A stretch of 64,000 bases of DNA, from positions 1 to 64,000 of the forward strand of contig JAUYJO010000006.1 in NCBI GenBank assembly GCA_030700315.1. The letters run 5' to 3'. Source of the stretch: Gallionella sp. (GTDB lineage: Bacteria > Pseudomonadota > Gammaproteobacteria > Burkholderiales > Gallionellaceae). Shown here one piece after another: positions 57,902 through 64,000 of this stretch. The notes beneath the pieces were generated by a model. The model saw only the letters and a list, made by a program, of their open reading frames with translations. It was not told the origin of the DNA and made no database searches. The stretch's first letter is position 1. Each line of letters begins with the position of its first letter. Both the position numbers and the translations under genes were made by a program.

Positions 57902-58050
57902 TTGCCAAAACAGTCTTCGTAGGGCGGATGAGCGTAGCGTTATCCGCCGTATGGGTAGCCATGCGGCGGATAACGGCCTGTGGCCTCATCCGCCCTACAG
58001 AAGATCTTTTGGCCTCCATGAATTCGAGCCATTTGGGCAACAAACAGGAC
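57902..58050. repeat. palindromic dispersed repeat, family H copy 2
   Basis: Second copy of the element at 161-309, with the same inner hairpin and GGCCTCCATGAATTCG right flank but with exchanged outer stem segments. Confidence 0.85.
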
Positions 58051-58051
58051 G

Positions 58052-58372
58052 CTACCGTCTTGCCGGAGGCAGGACAGCGGGCGTTTCCGCATGTTCCAGC
58101 TTATACAGCCAGGCCAGCAGTTCGGCGACAGCGAGATAAAGTTGCGGCGGGATTTCCTGGTCGAGTTCCACCTGCATCAACAGCCCGACCAGATCTTCGG
58201 ACTCATGCACGTAGACATTGTTTTGCCGGGCGCGCTCGATGATCGCCTGCGCCATCATGCCGCGCCCTTTGGCGACCACCTGCGGCGCGCCGCCCTGGCT
58301 CTTTCCGCCTTGGCCCTTGCCATAGGTCAAGGCGACGGCGACCTGTTGCGGCGAAAGATTGCTGGATTTCAC
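58052..58372 (-). CDS. FlhB C-terminal-domain homologue (FlhX-like)
   Basis: A 106-residue protein matching only the cytoplasmic switch domain of FlhB. The AVALTYGKG opening, VVAKGRGMMAQAI and the ELDQEIPPQLYLAVAELLAW close follow the family. The autocleavage NPTH site of full FlhB is not seen. Such small homologues can support or replace FlhB's substrate-switch part. The start is GTG in the fliK stop (GTGA), so both are coupled. Confidence 0.88.
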   Translation of the reverse strand: MKSSNLSPQQVAVALTYGKGQGGKSQGGAPQVVAKGRGMMAQAIIERARQNNVYVHESEDLVGLLMQVELDQEIPPQLYLAVAELLAWLYKLEHAETPAVLPPARR

Positions 58373-59469
58373 GGTTTTTCCACCACGGCGGTGACCAGCG
58401 GGATACCCGCGTCGGCCAGCGAATTCTTCAGCCTGGGCAAGGCGCTATGGAACAAGTGCGCGGTCGCCGGCTCCGTTGCGCGCAACATCACCCGCAGCCC
58501 GCTCTCGGCGAACACCAGGCGCGCATGGACGCCGCCCAGACTGGGCAAGGTCAGCTCCATCTCGGTGCTCCACTGGCGCTCATCCTGCTGCCGCGCCTGG
58601 TGTTCCGGCTGCCCCCGAATTTCCCACTGCATCTGCTGGCCGGGCCAGACCTGCCCCATCCACACCAGATGATGCTGCTCCAGCGTGTGCAACTGCTGCT
58701 GCACCATATGCACCAGCTCCTTCGCGATCGGCTGGGCGGCATCGCCGCCGGGCTTGGCTTGCGTCGCTTGGTTAGGCTGCATGGCGGTCTTCTCGGTCGC
58801 AGCTTGTTCGGTGGCGGGCTTGAGCGCCCCGGCGACATTCGCCTGCGCCTGCGCGGCGGCGTTTTTACCGGGTGCGACATACTGCCCGTCCGGCAACTGC
58901 GCGCCCTTCCCGGTCAACAAATTCTGCGGCTCCTCGCGCAACTGGTTGATGCTGCGCTCGCCGCGTATCCACTGCGCCTGGTGCGATTCGTAAAACAGGC
59001 CGCTCTTGCCCAGCGTCTCGCGCAGCGCCCCGGCCAGCACCTTGGTATCCGGCATCTGCTGCCCCGTCTCCCAGACCGCCTTGTTGCCGGACTGCTGGAC
59101 AATCGGCCGCTCGATCGGTCGCTCCGCCAGATTGGAAAGCATGCGCGCAGTCGAACCGATTTGCTCGGGAGTGGAAAGCGGATTGGTCGAAGCGACAATG
59201 CCGAAAGTAATGCGCGGCTGCAGCGAAAGTACTTCCAGCTTGATCGTATCGCCCGCCTTGATATTGCCGGGCAAGCGCATCTGCAAGGTCTGCCCGGCAA
59301 CCTGCACCTTGAACAAACCCTCGCTGAGTTTTTCCTGAACCGAACCCTGCAACTGCTGCCCGGGCTCAAGATTGGTGACAGGCTTGGGTGTCTCCGCAGT
59401 CAGCGCGACCGGAGGCCTTCCGGTATTGGAAAGGATTTGCAGCGCGCTGATTACATTAGCGGGTAACAT
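58369..59469 (-). CDS. fliK: flagellar hook-length control protein, FliK-like
   Basis: A 366-residue protein. The N-terminal 130 residues resemble a beta-rich domain (LEPGQQLQGSVQEKLSEGLFKV). A Gln/Ala/Pro-rich middle follows, and the C-terminal part from about 275 is a Flg_hook domain (STEMELTLPSLGGVHARLVF, SGLRVMLRATEPAT). FliK measures hook length and signals FlhB to switch export. Pairing with the FlhB-like gene fits this, though relatives of this length are often annotated only as hook-length control proteins. Confidence 0.82.
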   Translation of the reverse strand: MLPANVISALQILSNTGRPPVALTAETPKPVTNLEPGQQLQGSVQEKLSEGLFKVQVAGQTLQMRLPGNIKAGDTIKLEVLSLQPRITFGIVASTNPLSTPEQIGSTARMLSNLAERPIERPIVQQSGNKAVWETGQQMPDTKVLAGALRETLGKSGLFYESHQAQWIRGERSINQLREEPQNLLTGKGAQLPDGQYVAPGKNAAAQAQANVAGALKPATEQAATEKTAMQPNQATQAKPGGDAAQPIAKELVHMVQQQLHTLEQHHLVWMGQVWPGQQMQWEIRGQPEHQARQQDERQWSTEMELTLPSLGGVHARLVFAESGLRVMLRATEPATAHLFHSALPRLKNSLADAGIPLVTAVVEKP

Positions 59470-59489
59470 CGTATGGCGATCGCCCAGTT

Positions 59490-59577
59490 AAGGTGAAACA
59501 ACACCCAATCACCCTCCGCTTCGCTCCCCCCCCTTTTTCAAAGGGGGTCTAGTGAGGATTTACTTTTAGTTTCACCA
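59490..59577. repeat. palindromic repeat, family F copy 1
   Basis: GTGAAACAACACCCAATC, CCTCCGCTTCGCTCC and a CCCCCTTTTTCAAAGGGGG hairpin; the second copy is at 60645. It abuts family A copy 4. Confidence 0.8.
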
Positions 59578-59580
59578 TTC

Positions 59581-59720
59581 AACCCAGATAATCTATTAGC
59601 TCTTGAGGCATTGCAAAATAAATGGGTTGTAGGTCGGGTTTTAACCCGACCGCTTCGGCAGGCTCAGGACAGGCATGTCGGGCTGAAGCCCGACCTACGT
59701 CCAAATGAATTATCTGGGTT
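59581..59720. repeat. MITE-like repeat, family A copy 4
   Basis: Ends AACCCAGATA/TATCTGGGTT. The central hairpin carries an extra GCTTCGGCAGGCTCAGGACA stretch compared with the other copies, a nested insertion. Confidence 0.88.
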
Positions 59721-59761
59721 CAAAGCAGCTCATCCCCTGCAGGTTACTTTTGAAACAACAG

Positions 59762-59879
59762 CAGCCCGGATGGAGCCCTTCGACAGACTCAGGACAGGCT
59801 GCACGAAATCCGGGGAACCGCTGGGCGCGCCCGAAAAATCCCCGGATTCCATTGCATTCCGTCCGGGCTACGCTTGCTA
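59762..59879. repeat. palindromic repeat, family E copy 1
   Basis: Begins CAGCCCGGATGGAGCCCTTCG and ends near CCGTCCGGGCTACGCTTGCT; repeated at 60735-60852 with the same orientation. It touches the stop of the PIN-domain gene. Confidence 0.85.
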
Positions 59880-60299
59880 CAGACACGACATCCCCAGCGT
59901 CTGCGCCGCTTTATTCAATCTGCTATCAAAGCAGGCAAAGAGCACCGGCGTTTGAGCAATATGGCCAACCTCAAAAGCTGCGGCGAGCTGAATGCTGTCG
60001 TAGCCGCGCAGCGCAAAGGTATCCGCATACTCTCCAGCCAACTCCACCAATGGCTGGTCGACTTCCAGTACGACAAAGCGCGGCCAGTCTGTAGCCAGCG
60101 CAGTTTTGGCGTGCTCGATAAGCGCGGCATCATCCGGCACTTCCCGCGCCCGCCTGGACAAGGCTGCATGAGCCTCAGTCCAAGCGATGCGGCATACTGC
60201 AACAGCCTCCGCTTCGGACACACGCAATTTCATCGCTTCACTTCCCACCTCGACAACGTACAACTTCAGCAACGCGGAAGTGTCGCAAAACAAAATCAT
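59877..60299 (-). CDS. PIN-domain toxin (VapC-like)
   Basis: A 140-residue PIN-fold ribonuclease. It has the N-terminal acidic DTSALLKLY, the Glu in AWTEAHAALSRR and the later Asp residues in LRGYDSIQLAAA and FACFDSRL, the four-acid pattern of the family. VapC toxins cut tRNA or rRNA and are held inactive by their antitoxin. The ATG overlaps the antitoxin stop (ATGA). The last codons border repeat E1. Confidence 0.88.
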   Translation of the reverse strand: MILFCDTSALLKLYVVEVGSEAMKLRVSEAEAVAVCRIAWTEAHAALSRRAREVPDDAALIEHAKTALATDWPRFVVLEVDQPLVELAGEYADTFALRGYDSIQLAAAFEVGHIAQTPVLFACFDSRLNKAAQTLGMSCL

Positions 60300-60559
60300 C
60301 CGCGATCTTCCATCACCATTGCAGAAACCGTCTTGCCACGCTGCTGCAACGTAATCATCGCACCCTCCGGTTTGCCGCCTTGCCAAGTTGCAACACCTGC
60401 AGCCAGCAAGCGAGCCACACCCGTACTCCCAGTCACCGGCACACCCACGATCCGCGCCACCACCTTGTGATGTGAAGTCAGCTCAACCAACAGCCCGGAC
60501 TGCGCCTTTCTGACATACTGCGACAAATGAGACTTGAATTCCTGCATAGACACCTGCAT
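60296..60559 (-). CDS. Phd/YefM-family antitoxin
   Basis: An 87-residue protein. The MQVSMQEFKSHLSQYVRKA opening and VELTSHHKVVARIVGVP segment are typical of the Phd/YefM DNA-binding fold. It would bind and block the PIN-domain toxin and repress its own operon. Confidence 0.85.
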   Translation of the reverse strand: MQVSMQEFKSHLSQYVRKAQSGLLVELTSHHKVVARIVGVPVTGSTGVARLLAAGVATWQGGKPEGAMITLQQRGKTVSAMVMEDRG

Positions 60560-60644
60560 TTGCGACCCTTTTTATTTAAAAAACGAGCAAATTGTGTCCT
60601 GTTTGATCGGATAGATCAACAAAAGAAATTGATGTCACGCCAAT

Positions 60645-60720
60645 AACGTGAAACAACACCCAATCCCCCTCCGCTTCGCTCCACCCCCTTTTTCAAAGGG
60701 GGTTTTTCCTCACTTTGAAA
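60645..60720. repeat. palindromic repeat, family F copy 2
   Basis: GTGAAACAACACCCAATC, CCGCTTCGCTCC and a CCCCCTTTTTCAAAGGGGG hairpin, as at 59490. Confidence 0.8.
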
Positions 60721-60734
60721 AAAGATGCTAGGTA

Positions 60735-60852
60735 GTAGCCCGGATGAAGCCCTTCGACAGGCTCAGGACAGGCTGCACGAAATCCGGGGAATCGCTGGGC
60801 GCGCCCGAAAAAGCCCCGTATTCCATTGCATTCCATCCGGGCTACGCTTGCT
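60735..60852. repeat. palindromic repeat, family E copy 2
   Basis: Same as 59762-59879: GTAGCCCGGATGAAGCCCTT at one end and its near-inverse at the other. It abuts the ccdB stop as copy E1 abuts the PIN-toxin stop. Confidence 0.85.
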
Positions 60853-60854
60853 GC

Positions 60855-61172
60855 TCAAAACCCCTGAAACAGAAAGTCCAGCGCGTTGTTGATAATCACC
60901 TGTTCGCTGGCCAGCGATTGCACCGGTTGCTTGAGCAGGCGCAAGGGCACTGCGGCCAACTTGGGCGTTTCCAGCAGGCAGTCGATACCTTCGATCATGA
61001 AAACAGGTGTCAAGCGCATCGGAATCTGGCTGGCATGAAACCGGTCGCGGCGACGCAAGGGTACGACTACCCGGGTTTCCAGACCATGCAGCAAATCACT
61101 TTGCACATCCAGCAAAAAAGGCACATCGGCGGCATGAGTGCCACTATTACGAAAAACATCAAAGCGCGCCAT
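60855..61172 (-). CDS. ccdB: CcdB-family toxin
   Basis: About 105 residues. MARFDVFRN, PFLLDVQSDLL, RVVVPL and the closing segment with LDFLFQGF match CcdB, a gyrase poison. The track ORF starts 48 codons early in antitoxin sequence. It follows ccdA by one base. Confidence 0.88.
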   Translation of the reverse strand: MARFDVFRNSGTHAADVPFLLDVQSDLLHGLETRVVVPLRRRDRFHASQIPMRLTPVFMIEGIDCLLETPKLAAVPLRLLKQPVQSLASEQVIINNALDFLFQGF

Positions 61173-61173
61173 G

Positions 61174-61413
61174 TCAGAATGAGCGCCAAGCCTCAAGCGG
61201 CAGCCCCTCACGAGACACATCTGCATTATAGACTGCGATAAATTCAGCATTTTCGGACTGCCAGCGCCGCTCCTGTTCACTCTTAACCAATTCGCGCAAA
61301 AACCGGTCGCAAGCAAGAGAAATATTGATCCCCAAAGCCTTCGCCTCGTTCAACACATCGGCGGAAAGGGTGATATTGGTGGCTTTTTTAGGAGCAGTGG
61401 CAATATTGGACAT
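61174..61413 (-). CDS. ccdA: CcdA-family antitoxin (type II TA system)
   Basis: A 79-residue protein. The N-terminal ribbon-helix-helix (TNITLSADVLNEAKALGINIS) is followed by a flexible tail (WQSENAEFIAVYNADVSREG) that wraps the toxin. This is the TA-system CcdA and unrelated to the membrane protein CcdA of cytochrome maturation mentioned above. Confidence 0.9.
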   Translation of the reverse strand: MSNIATAPKKATNITLSADVLNEAKALGINISLACDRFLRELVKSEQERRWQSENAEFIAVYNADVSREGLPLEAWRSF

Positions 61414-61481
61414 AAAGGCCTCATGATGATGTTTTCTTTATATGCGCATACTATCACAACATGATTTATTTTCGTTGTTAG

Positions 61482-61862
61482 CTATTTAACCCTGGCGTGC
61501 GGAATATTCGGACTGCTTGGATTGACCACAATACTTTGCCGGCTGGGCGACAAAAGCAGATCCATATCCTCCATCTGTACCGCGCCAAGAAGAGCCTCAT
61601 CCCCCAGCACCAGCGCGCCGACAAAACATATCCTGTTCTCGAACGACACCTTCACGGGGCCCACATACGGGACATTCATCGAGCGGCCATCCGCCACGGT
61701 AACCTCGCGCAAAGATTCCGTCTGCAAATCGAGCTGCAAAGCAATGTGCTCGGGCAAGCACAACATAAGCGCGCCGGTATCAGCAAGCGCCCTGATGCTC
61801 ATCGGTCGGAGTTCAGGTTTGCGCGGGTTACTTAGCTCAATACTGGCAAAAATGTGCCCCAT
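61482..61862 (-). CDS. retropepsin-like aspartic protease (clan AA)
   Basis: About 126 residues from the ATG at 61862 (MGHIFASIELSN). The ALADTGALML segment holds the catalytic Asp-Thr-Gly of retropepsin-like proteases, and a later hydrophobic LGDEALLGAVQMEDMDL fits the flap/psi-loop half of a homodimer. Small bacterial clan AA proteins of this kind are widespread with no settled function. Its place next to two TA modules may just reflect an accessory hotspot. Confidence 0.78.
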   Translation of the reverse strand: MGHIFASIELSNPRKPELRPMSIRALADTGALMLCLPEHIALQLDLQTESLREVTVADGRSMNVPYVGPVKVSFENRICFVGALVLGDEALLGAVQMEDMDLLLSPSRQSIVVNPSSPNIPHARVK

Positions 61863-62002
61863 AGCCGCCCTTCCTTTCAGTGAACCCTCGGCATATTGAT
61901 ATACCCATATGCCGAGCATAAAAGGGGCTCACCTTCATGGCACTCGGTTAAGGGATTATGGCTCTGTCATGATCGAGTGGTTTATGGCCACGGCACGATA
62001 TA

Positions 62003-62075
62003 ACCGTAGGGCGGGTTCTACCCGCCGGATAAAGATGTCGGGCGGAGCCCGACCTACGGATTATTTTCCTATTGG
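62003..62075. repeat. palindromic repeat, family G copy 3
   Basis: CCGTAGGGCGGGTTCTACCC, GGATAAAGATGTCGGGCGGA and a CTATTGG end, same orientation as the copy at 55981. It runs directly into repeat C4. Confidence 0.85.
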
Positions 62076-62140
62076 TAACTACTCAGGTTGGAAAAACTCC
62101 CCCGCCAGATACCAACGTCCAGCCGCGCCTGAGTAGTTAC
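62075..62140. repeat. MITE-like repeat, family C copy 4 (short)
   Basis: Perfect inverted ends GTAACTACTCAG/CTGAGTAGTTAC with a shortened interior. Confidence 0.8.
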
Positions 62141-62185
62141 CATGAAAGTATGTGAAAGGCCTTCGCACACTTAGGGAACACAAAC

Positions 62186-62509
62186 CTACCCCCCATAAAC
62201 CCGCTGCAATTTTTGCTCCTGGCGGTTGCTTTGCATGATGCGCTGCAACTGGCCCATCCACGCCACGGTGCGGCTGCGGATATCGGCGTCGTGTTCGAGG
62301 ATTTTCTTGATGATCTGCGCCTTGCGCTGGCGGGCTGGCTCGTCCAGCGTGGCTGCCGCATCCGCGCGCTTCATCGCGGCGACATAGCGGCTGCACTGCT
62401 GCTCGAGATCAATCAGATGATCCCACTCGCCTTGTTCTGCCGCCTCGCGCATCTGCGCGGTCAGCGTGGACAGCGACTCGTAATTTTTGATGACTTCATG
62501 GCTGCCCAT
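62186..62509 (-). CDS. fliT: flagellar chaperone FliT
   Basis: A 107-residue helical protein; the MREAAEQGEWDHLIDLEQQC segment and the small size fit FliT, the export chaperone of the filament cap FliD. It stands directly after fliS and fliD, the usual order. Assignment rests on position plus the general helical pattern. Confidence 0.82.
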   Translation of the reverse strand: MGSHEVIKNYESLSTLTAQMREAAEQGEWDHLIDLEQQCSRYVAAMKRADAAATLDEPARQRKAQIIKKILEHDADIRSRTVAWMGQLQRIMQSNRQEQKLQRVYGG

Positions 62510-62511
62510 TT

Positions 62512-63222
62512 TTATACCCTCCCGTATAGCGATTGCACCTTATTTGCCATACGTTGTTGCTGCGGCGGCAAGGACGGCGGCGCATCGGCCACCCTGGCCG
62601 GAGCGGCTGCCATAGCGGCTACTGGCTTGGGTTGCGGTGCGGCAACGGGTGCGGCGGATGCTGCTTTAGTTTGGGGCGGCACGGCTGCAACAGGTGTCGG
62701 TTTAGCCTGGGGTTGCATCGGCGCAGCCTTTGGCTGCATCTGATTGGCGGCAACTGGCGCCGCATAAACCTGCGACTGTTTGGCGGGTGGCGCTACGACT
62801 TCAGCGGCCTGCGCTGCTGCGGCGGCGGCCGCTGCTGCACCGGGACGAATGCTTTCCCACGCACCTTTCAAATCGTTCAACAGGCGCGCCACTTCATCCA
62901 ACGCACCCATGTCGTTGTTCAAGTTGGCGGACAGCAGGCGGCTGCCCATATAGGTGTACAGCGACGACAGATTTTCCGCCAATTCGCCGCCCACCTTCTT
63001 ATCCAGACTGGCGTTCAAGCCTTCGTCGATGATGGTAATCGCCTTGGAAATCGCCGCGCCCTTGGCGGGAATATCCTTGCGCATCATGCCGCTCTTGGCG
63101 CTGGCGATGGCCAACAATGCGCCCTGATACAACATCGCAATCAGCTTGTGCGGGTCGGCGCCCAGCGCGCCGGATTCGACACCAATTTTGTTGTAGGCTT
63201 TGCTGGCTAGGGTTGCGTTCAT
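62512..63222 (-). CDS. fliS: flagellar chaperone FliS with long Ala/Pro-rich extension
   Basis: The first 130 residues are a standard FliS (AYNKIGVESGALGADPHKLIAMLYQGAL, LLSANLNNDMGALDEVARLLNDLKGAWE), which binds flagellin before export. A tail of about 105 residues rich in Ala, Pro, Gln and Lys follows, ending QQQRMANKVQSLYGRV. Ordinary FliS has about 130 residues. The start at the ATG giving MNATLASKAY lies 17 bases after fliD. Confidence 0.9.
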   Translation of the reverse strand: MNATLASKAYNKIGVESGALGADPHKLIAMLYQGALLAIASAKSGMMRKDIPAKGAAISKAITIIDEGLNASLDKKVGGELAENLSSLYTYMGSRLLSANLNNDMGALDEVARLLNDLKGAWESIRPGAAAAAAAAAQAAEVVAPPAKQSQVYAAPVAANQMQPKAAPMQPQAKPTPVAAVPPQTKAASAAPVAAPQPKPVAAMAAAPARVADAPPSLPPQQQRMANKVQSLYGRV

Positions 63223-63239
63223 GATAATCCTCCGTTCGT

Positions 63240-64000
63240 TCAATTATTGTTGCTGATTTGCGCGAGTTGCTGCGTTAAATAAACGCTGGTGTTATTCATA
63301 CTGTTCAGCAAGGAATCCAGCGAGGTAAATTGGGCGCGATAGCGTTTTTCCACCGACAGCAAGCGGGTTTCCATCTCGGCGGCGCGCTGCTTGATGTCGG
63401 CAATCGTCCTGCCGATACCATCGGTGCGGTTGGCCAGTATGCCGTTGCTGGCCAACGCCGAAGTCGTAAAAGTATTCAGCTTGGTCAGCAAGCCATTATC
63501 GGAAGAAAACAAAAGGGCAATATCGTTAAAATTATCCTTCATTGCCGTATCGAGTTTGGTTTGATCCAACTTCAGTGTGCCATCTTTCTGGAAAGACACA
63601 CCAACATCGGAAATCGTATTCAACGCCCCGGACGTACCGCTCACTGCCGAACCCAGTAGGTTGCGCAACTGTGATTGCACGCTTCGTATTGTGGAATCGC
63701 CTTGCAACGTCGCCCCTTTTTGGGAGGTTACATCATAAGAAGTTTCGGTTTTTAATATCCCCGCCAGATCGTTATAGGCCTTCACCAGGCTGGCCACCGA
63801 AGTGCTGATCGAGGAAGTATCGCGCGCCACGGTCAGCTTGACCGGCGTGTCAATTTCGGTTTCCTTGAGCAGATTGAGCGTGACACCATGGATCACATCG
63901 GAAACCGAATTGGACTCCTTGCTGATCAGCAGCCCGTTCACCCTGAAATTGGCGTTGCTTGCCGTCACGGTTTCGGCCAGGTTTTGCCCGCCATCTACCC
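63240..64000 (-). CDS. fliD: flagellar filament cap protein FliD, C-terminal part, runs off the window
   Basis: The C-terminal 250 or so residues of FliD. VNGLLISKESNSVSDVIHGVTLNLLK and the final IKQRAAEMETRLLSVEKRYRAQFTSLDSLLNSMN helix are typical. The reading frame continues past 64000 (…VDGGQNLAETVTASNAN), so the track's start at 63968 is internal. FliD caps the growing filament and works with FliS and FliT just downstream. Confidence 0.93.
   Translation of the reverse strand, partial: VDGGQNLAETVTASNANFRVNGLLISKESNSVSDVIHGVTLNLLKETEIDTPVKLTVARDTSSISTSVASLVKAYNDLAGILKTETSYDVTSQKGATLQGDSTIRSVQSQLRNLLGSAVSGTSGALNTISDVGVSFQKDGTLKLDQTKLDTAMKDNFNDIALLFSSDNGLLTKLNTFTTSALASNGILANRTDGIGRTIADIKQRAAEMETRLLSVEKRYRAQFTSLDSLLNSMNNTSVYLTQQLAQISNNN

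Noticed and set aside
58447-59466. 339-aa plus-strand ORF.
   Set aside because: Antisense of the fliK-like gene.

Overview
The window looks like one stretch of a betaproteobacterial chromosome. The best guess is a chemolithotroph of the Gallionellaceae/Nitrosomonadales kind (Sideroxydans, Gallionella or Nitrotoga type). This is inferred from moderate GC, betaproteobacterial flagellar and housekeeping genes, and a very high density of c-type cytochrome genes. No rRNA or species marker is present, so the assignment stays tentative.

Layout. 0.4-8.6 kb (minus strand): a surface polysaccharide block with an SDR-glycosyltransferase fusion, two further glycosyltransferases, a methyltransferase, a flippase, fcl and an EPS-type MarR regulator. 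8.7-14.5 kb: housekeeping genes (a broken pepD, rsuA, a YlqF-type GTPase, a methyltransferase, tRNA-Pro(CGG), ispB). 15-21 kb (minus): an orphan solute-binding lipoprotein and a Gld-type ABC system (ATPase, permease, GldG-like, DUF4340-like). 21-28.4 kb (plus): a SUMF1-domain protein, two cytochrome b/b6-type subunits (one fused to heme c), a subunit-IV/heme c fusion, two Vgb-like beta-propellers and a small cytochrome c. 28.4-35 kb (minus): a cytochrome c, a HemY-type protoporphyrinogen oxidase, and a translationally coupled pair made of a radical SAM protein and a double universal-stress protein, both carrying PCP_red-like repeats. 35-45.4 kb (minus): ten annotated genes plus three tiny membrane ORFs missed by the ORF track. 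These encode cytochromes c, a roughly 13-TM cytochrome bd-like subunit, an NXR-gamma-like cytochrome and a divergent NosZ-family protein. 45.7-49.2 kb: an M48 protease, rpmE and an MFS transporter. 49.5-55.9 kb (plus): a cytochrome c/copper maturation block (CcmH-like, three TlpA-like thioredoxins, CcdA-like, SCO, PCuAC). 56-64 kb (minus): flagellar accessory genes (two ycgR copies, an FlhB-like protein, fliK, fliT, fliS, fliD) interrupted by two toxin-antitoxin pairs and a retropepsin-like protease.

Reading the parts together (inference): 21-56 kb looks like a self-contained respiratory module. A Rieske-less b6-type quinol complex, a bd-like membrane subunit with tiny partners, at least 13 canonical CXXCH sites and a copper-dependent NosZ-like periplasmic protein come with dedicated heme, thiol and copper assembly factors. 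The terminal electron acceptor cannot be read from sequence. The NosZ-like protein keeps five of the seven expected CuZ histidines and the CuA CxxxCxxxHxxM loop. It has lost the adjacent His-His pair and appears to carry Met where the first CuA His is expected.

Around these genes are at least eight families of short palindromic, MITE-like repeats. One copy is inserted in frame in a methyltransferase gene, and others supply stop codons or flank single genes.
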